From contig VZRG01001992.1 in the NCBI GenBank assembly GCA_013397435.1, forward strand, positions 1 through 64,000: a stretch of 64,000 nucleotides of DNA, given 5' to 3'. The DNA is from Erythrocercus mccallii (Eukaryota; Chordata; Aves; Passeriformes; Dicruridae). The position numbers and the translations under genes are program-made. How positions within the stretch are numbered: the first letter of the stretch is position 1; the number at the start of each line of letters is the position of its first letter. Shown here piece by piece: positions 59,654 to 64,000 of the stretch. The notes beneath the pieces are model-generated. The model saw only the letters and a list, made by a program, of their open reading frames with translations. It ran no database searches and was not told where the DNA came from.

Positions 59654-60037
59654 TTCTTATTCTATTCTATTCTATTCTATTCTATTCTATTCTATTCTAT
59701 TCTATTCTATTCTATTCTATTCTACTCTACTCTATTCTATTCTATTTTCTATTCTATATTCTACTCTATTCTATTCTATTCTATTCTATTCTATTCTATT
59801 CTATTCTATTCTATTCTATATTCTATTCTATTCTATATTCTATATTATATTCTATATTCTATTCTATTCTATTCTATTCTATTCTATTCTATTCTATTCT
59901 ATTCTATTCTCTATTCTATTCTCTATTCTATTCTATTCTATTCTATTCTATTCTATTCTATTCTATTCTATTCTATTCTACTCTATTCTCTATTCTATTC
60001 TATTCTATTCTATCCTATCCTATTCTATTCTATTCTC
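59654..60037. repeat. TTCTA pentanucleotide array, about 380 bases
   Basis: A long array of TTCTA units (TAGAA on the other strand) is broken by CTCTA, TTTTCTA, TTCTATA and TCCTA variants, and by a central ATATT-rich section at 59820-59850. All three plus-strand frames stay open for 137-200 codons because the unit contains no stop when repeated. These frames read as Phe-Tyr-Ser-Ile-Leu repeats and should not be annotated as genes. Confidence 0.98.
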
Positions 60038-60305
60038 CTCTCTAAAGAGGACTTGCTCAGTCCTCTTCTGCCTTTCCCCTGGCCCCCACACCTTGTAGCT
60101 GCTCTTTCCATTCCCACATTTAATCCTTCCTTGCTGTTGTCCCAAAGATCACTCTCCTCCTTGAATATTCTCCTACTCAGGGAAATGTAATAGGATAGGG
60201 TAGGATTTTTTCCCAGGATGCCATGACCGTTGGAGTTGTGTAAACAGAGCTGGGCTCACAACTCATCTGGAACACTGACCTGCACCCCCAGAGCCGGGGT
60301 AGCAA
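60038..60305. other. Unique spacer between the pentanucleotide array and a CR1
   Basis: It is pyrimidine-rich at first, then unique sequence with a short GGATAGGGTAGGAT repeat near 60193. No feature is recognised. Confidence 0.5.
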
Positions 60306-60562
60306 TCACAGGGTCACAGAATCACAGAAGATGCTCAGCTGGAAGGGGCCCACAAGGATCACCCTTTTTATAACCCCCTTAAGGTGTTGGAAAGCCACAA
60401 TGAGGTCTCCTTCAGGGAGCCTTCTCTCCTGCAGGCTGAGCAGCCCCAGCTCTCTCAGCCTGACTCCACAGGGGAGATGCTTCAGCCCTCTGAGCATCCT
60501 CATGGCCACGATCAGCCTTTGGACCTCCTCTAACAAGCCCATCATCTACCGAGGTCAAAAGA
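60306..60562 (-). mobile_element. CR1 LINE 3' end, minus strand, internally deleted
   Basis: On the plus strand the left edge reads ATCACAGGGTCACAGAATCA, the reverse complement of CR1 terminal repeats, followed by GCTGGAAGGGGCCCACAAGG. After a deletion of the middle of the 3' untranslated region come AATGAGGTCTCC, CCTTCTCTCCTGCAGGCTGA, GCCCCAGCTCTCTCAGCC and TCAGCCCTCTGAGCATCCTC, which is the end of ORF2 in reverse. Two or three terminal repeat units remain, making it the best-kept CR1 terminus of the window. It is 5'-truncated near 60562 and inactive. Confidence 0.92.
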
Positions 60563-63047
60563 TCCTTTTGCTCTTTTTCTCTACCAACCCCATGTGCAGA
60601 GTAAGATAAAATAGAGCAGAATAAAGCAGAATAGTACTGCTGGACATAATTAAAAGATGAATATACAAATCCGAACTTTATAACTATTAATATTAAGAAC
60701 ATAATTCTTCCTATGAAATATTTTTTCTTATTAAATCTATTCATCCTCATTAAGTAAAATGTAAAGTTCAATGTGGTTACTGCCTTGGCTGCTTATATTT
60801 TTTTTTTTTTCACTCTGTACTGTGCACTAGCTGGACTTGGAAACTACTAACAGGATTTGCATTGGCTTCAAAGTATAATACAGCAGCTGATGGGGGAGGG
60901 ACAGGGGTCCTTCTATTTTAGTATTTACTTTTTCTGTTCTGGGACAGACAGCTGTGAGAGAGAAGTATGGCAGCTACAGACTGAGGCACATCTTAACTCT
61001 TAGATCAACGGTGAGAATCTGACCTGCAGAAGCATCAGGTACTGAGCCTGGAGCTTATGAGACAGATGCAGGGGAAAATTGATCCTTTTTTTCCATTTGT
61101 TCAAGTGCAGTTCAAAACTGTAAGTAGAAATTGCGTTTGCAAAACAAAATAAGCCATCCCCTGAAAATCTGACTTCCTGCTTTCCAAAGGTCATGCCTCT
61201 GTGACTATTTTGCTTCTGACCACTTCCTTATCACATTTAGATCTAACAGAGAACCACAGCCAGAAGAGAAAAAGAAAAGTGAACTGTAAAACTGATTTAT
61301 AACCGTGCCATCCATTAGCAACCTCTTTGCATTTCCTACGTGTTTAAAATCAGGGAGTCTGTCAAGGCTGGCTATTGTGTGGGTAATCCCCAAAAAGGGG
61401 AAAGTGGAAAACTTCACCTTTCCCAGTGCAAACTCTGCAGAGGATGCTGCCAGGGCTGTGACTGAGCCCTACCATCGATGGAAGGGACAGGGAGGAGATG
61501 AGACCTGTGACAGCAGCGCCGGGCTCCAGCAGCTGTGGAAGCTTGCCACGCGTTCTGTGCGTCGTTTTGATAGGTCTGACCATGACATATGATAGATGCC
61601 AGAAAATAGGCTCTTATCATCATTCCACAGGCAGTCTCTCTTTTAGCGTGTGCCCTGGGCGTGATCCTGACAGCTCCACTGGCACAGATACAGAAGAAAG
61701 TATTTGCTCTCCTCTGTAACCTATTTACAGGGATTTCTTCTGAACTCCCAGAATTTCCCCTGGAGTAGGACAGCCCCATGCTGTTCTCAGTTAGTGTTAT
61801 GAATAACATTTTCCAACAAAAAAAAATGTGTCTGTGTTCAGCCTGAAAGATTTCTTGTCACAAAGCATTTGCCAACTGCAGACCAGAGTTTAGCTTGGAA
61901 TTTTGAATTTTGGGGCAGCCTGCTCCTAATGTAGTGACCTTAGGAGCCCAAGGCCATCAGCTCAGCATGAGCCAGCTCCTTCCTGCTTGGCACAGGGAGC
62001 AGAAAAGCCCAGGAAGCCTTGGCTATAAAATAGGCCACAAACCTTGGAGTTTCAGGCAGCTGTTCGACGGAACTGACTTTCTTTGCATCAACAAAAATCA
62101 GGCAAATGGCTTTTTATTTTTGAGTTAATGTAGGCTCCGGGGAAGATATTTAATCTGGGAAGTGTCATATGTCTTAGGCTTGGGAAAAAAGAATTCTCAG
62201 AATTCCTACTTCATAGGAAATTGTGAAATATTTTAGGTCCTGGTTCAATTTTGATTAAAGTGAAATTTCGAAAAGATTTTTTTTCACACACTCTGAGAAA
62301 AGCTACTTTACCACCGGCTCTATTTCTGCTCCAAGCTAGGGATAATTAGGCAAAAAGGTGGCCAAATAAAAAGAAGAGCCCTGCTACTAATCTCAAAACG
62401 GTGAAACTTGAGGAAAGTTCACAGCACCATTGATGTTATTGTAACTAGGATTTGAAAGCAGGAGAGGAAATAAAGTCATTGCCTTGTCAAAGAGATGTAA
62501 GGCTTGTATGAGCTGTATATTTGCCCTCTGGACGGTAGGAAAGCAGTGGAAAAAAGAATGAAAAAATAGGAGCACTTGAAAAAATGTGATGGAAAAGTAA
62601 GGCAAATAGGCAGAACTTCAAAATAGTTTTGGTTAAGAATTTAAATTTCTGTTTCCCTATCCAGTGTTGAAATAGCAGGGTAAATTTTGCAGAAGTGCTT
62701 GGGAACATATTGCAGGGATGTCCACTGGAGAAGGGGAGCTCAAGGGCTTTTGGCACATTAGAAATTGCAGCACCTGGTCCAGGGGTTCCTGTCTGGGCAG
62801 TCTTAGATAATCAGAACCTTCTGTACAGGGAAACAGACTTATCTAGCCAAGGGGGGTCAATGACATCATTGCAAGCCAAAAGAAAACAAAGAATTTGTCT
62901 CAAGGATTTGGATCTAAATAAAATGAACCTGATCATCAGGGGCTTTTAAAGATATGGAAATGGAACCCAATGGAAGGGTAGAAGACATAACACTCTATGC
63001 AAAGTTAATTAAAACAAACTTTTCATGGGAATACGAGACCTTGAATC
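60563..63047. other. Unique non-coding stretch
   Basis: Contains a T13 run at 60798-60810. The part at 61495-61575 has several CpG (AGCGCCGGG, CACGCGTTCTGTGCGTCG), unusual for the window. No gene, RNA or further mobile element is recognised; frames reach 131 codons. Confidence 0.5.
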
Positions 63048-63068
63048 TTTTTTTTTTTTTTTTTTTTT
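63048..63068. repeat. T21 homopolymer
   Basis: The longest homopolymer of the window. Read on the minus strand it would be a poly(A), but no polyadenylation signal or retrocopy is recognisable next to it. Confidence 0.95.
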
Positions 63069-64000
63069 GCATGCTCTATTTTAACAGAATAGTGGTTTAC
63101 TTCTTTCCACTGTGTGGAATACGGAGCAACAGATCAGTTGCACAAGATGTTTGCTGCTCCCATTTTTCCATTTCCTTCGTCTCGCAAAGAATTCCTCTGA
63201 AAACTGGATTTGCAGAGCACCGAGCCGGGCTGGTCAGAGGGCTGGCCCACAGTCCTGAACTGGTGTCTCGAATTGCTGAATAAATTCATCACTTTCTAAA
63301 GATAGAGGTGACAGAGCGACAGCCCTCAGGCCGGGCAGGCAAATTGCTCTGTTATATAAGAAACTTGGCCTTCGGGGCAATGTCAAAATTTGCCTGCAAA
63401 ATGTTTGGCCAAAGATCAGTGCTAAACTGGAGCTGTGATAGCTTCACTTTGTCTGGCTTCCCCATGCCTTTCCCTGGCATGTGGCAGTCTAATCTGGTCA
63501 AGAGCCACGTTTCAATTGCATTTGAGATTTCGTAATTATTTGCATTTTACCTTTAGTGTCCCTGCGAGAAGTAGGCTGAGATGGTTTTTAAAAGAAGACT
63601 GAGCTTCACCCTTGTACTTGACACCCTCAGAGCAATAATTTATTTAGCACTTAGCCCAAAGTCTTCATCGGTTTCAAAAATCGTGATTTGCTCCAAACAC
63701 TTTGCACATCACATTACTGCAGAAGAGAAATTCCAGTGGAAAATAGAAGAGAAGAATTAATGAAATGGCTAAGAAAATTATTCCTTTTTATTTCCCTTTG
63801 TAAATCTGATGGCATTTTCCAAGTAGAGCTATCTTTGCTTGCAGTTTTTCTTAGCACTAGTCTCAGACCTACCTGTTTTGATATGTGACCAGAGAAAAAC
63901 ATTTTGTAAACCAAAATCTATTTTTTTTTTGTACCCAAGATGGCCTGGAGGACTTATGACATAATGTACTGTTATTTAAAGCTCACTTTTTTGGAAGCGT
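63069..64000. other. Unique stretch with a POU/homeodomain motif cluster
   Basis: CGTAATTATTTGCATTTT at 63531-63548 combines a homeodomain core with an octamer-like ATTTGCAT, preceded by CAATTGCATTTG at 63514-63525. This is a possible regulatory site cluster (inference from motifs only). No gene is recognised up to the window edge. Confidence 0.4.

Noticed and set aside
59588..60190. Plus-strand frame of 200 codons, and two more of 137-158 codons
   Set aside because: They are readings of the TTCTA array in three frames (Phe-Tyr-Ser-Ile-Leu repeats), not proteins.
63048..63068. T21 run as the poly(A) of a minus-strand processed pseudogene
   Set aside because: No polyadenylation signal and no coding-like sequence on the expected side; the same holds for the T18 (35170), T16 (27101) and A16 (25405) runs.
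1..64000. tRNA, 5S, snRNA genes and CRISPR arrays
   Set aside because: No B-box-like GGTTCGANTCC, no U6 or 5S landmark words and no regularly spaced repeat-spacer structure were found by reading.

Overview
The window looks like vertebrate, most likely avian, non-coding DNA. It is AT-leaning by eye and full of stop codons in all frames. No convincing exon, CpG-island promoter, tRNA, rRNA or operon is visible. The repeats point to a bird, or at least a sauropsid. The only frequent interspersed element is CR1 (the chicken-repeat-1 LINE), present as old 5'-truncated 3' ends. There are no Alu, B1/B2 or L1 copies, and overall interspersed-repeat density is low. The open frames (up to about 176 codons) are about as long as chance gives in 64 kb of such DNA, and none resembles a known host protein. 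I read the window as a gene desert or part of a very long intron.

Layout. 1-5.7 kb: unique AT-rich sequence with short TA and CT microsatellites. 5.75-6.6 kb: two same-strand CR1 3' ends, the first keeping the C-terminal part of the CR1 pol frame. 6.6-27 kb: unique sequence with low-complexity A/C-rich, T/G-rich and AT-rich patches. 27.3-29.1 kb: a CT tract, a degraded CR1 tail, a CA/GA tract and an AATA-type repeat. 32.7-33.1 kb: a CR1 with an internal deletion. 34-37 kb: two diverged tandem duplications and an AT-rich block with paired octamer-like and homeodomain-like motifs. 40.4-41.7 kb: the most unusual feature, a decayed plus-strand piece with the order and spacing of a Ty3/gypsy-like retrotransposon gag followed by protease. 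42.1-43.3 kb: two unidentified minus-strand frames that look somewhat protein-like. 44.2 and 57.1 kb: long CTAT arrays. 55.1-55.5 kb: a patch relatively rich in CpG. 59.4-60.6 kb: a degraded CR1 tail, a pentanucleotide (TTCTA) array of about 380 bp, and a minus-strand CR1. 60.6-64 kb: unique sequence with a 21-T run and a POU/homeodomain-like motif cluster.

No gene network can be described, because no functional gene is supported. The history visible here is ancient CR1 insertions (three on each strand side of the window at different decay stages, seven pieces in all), one probable very old Ty3/gypsy-like insertion, growth of microsatellites, and a few candidate regulatory stretches that only cross-species alignment can confirm. 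The species cannot be named from this sequence.
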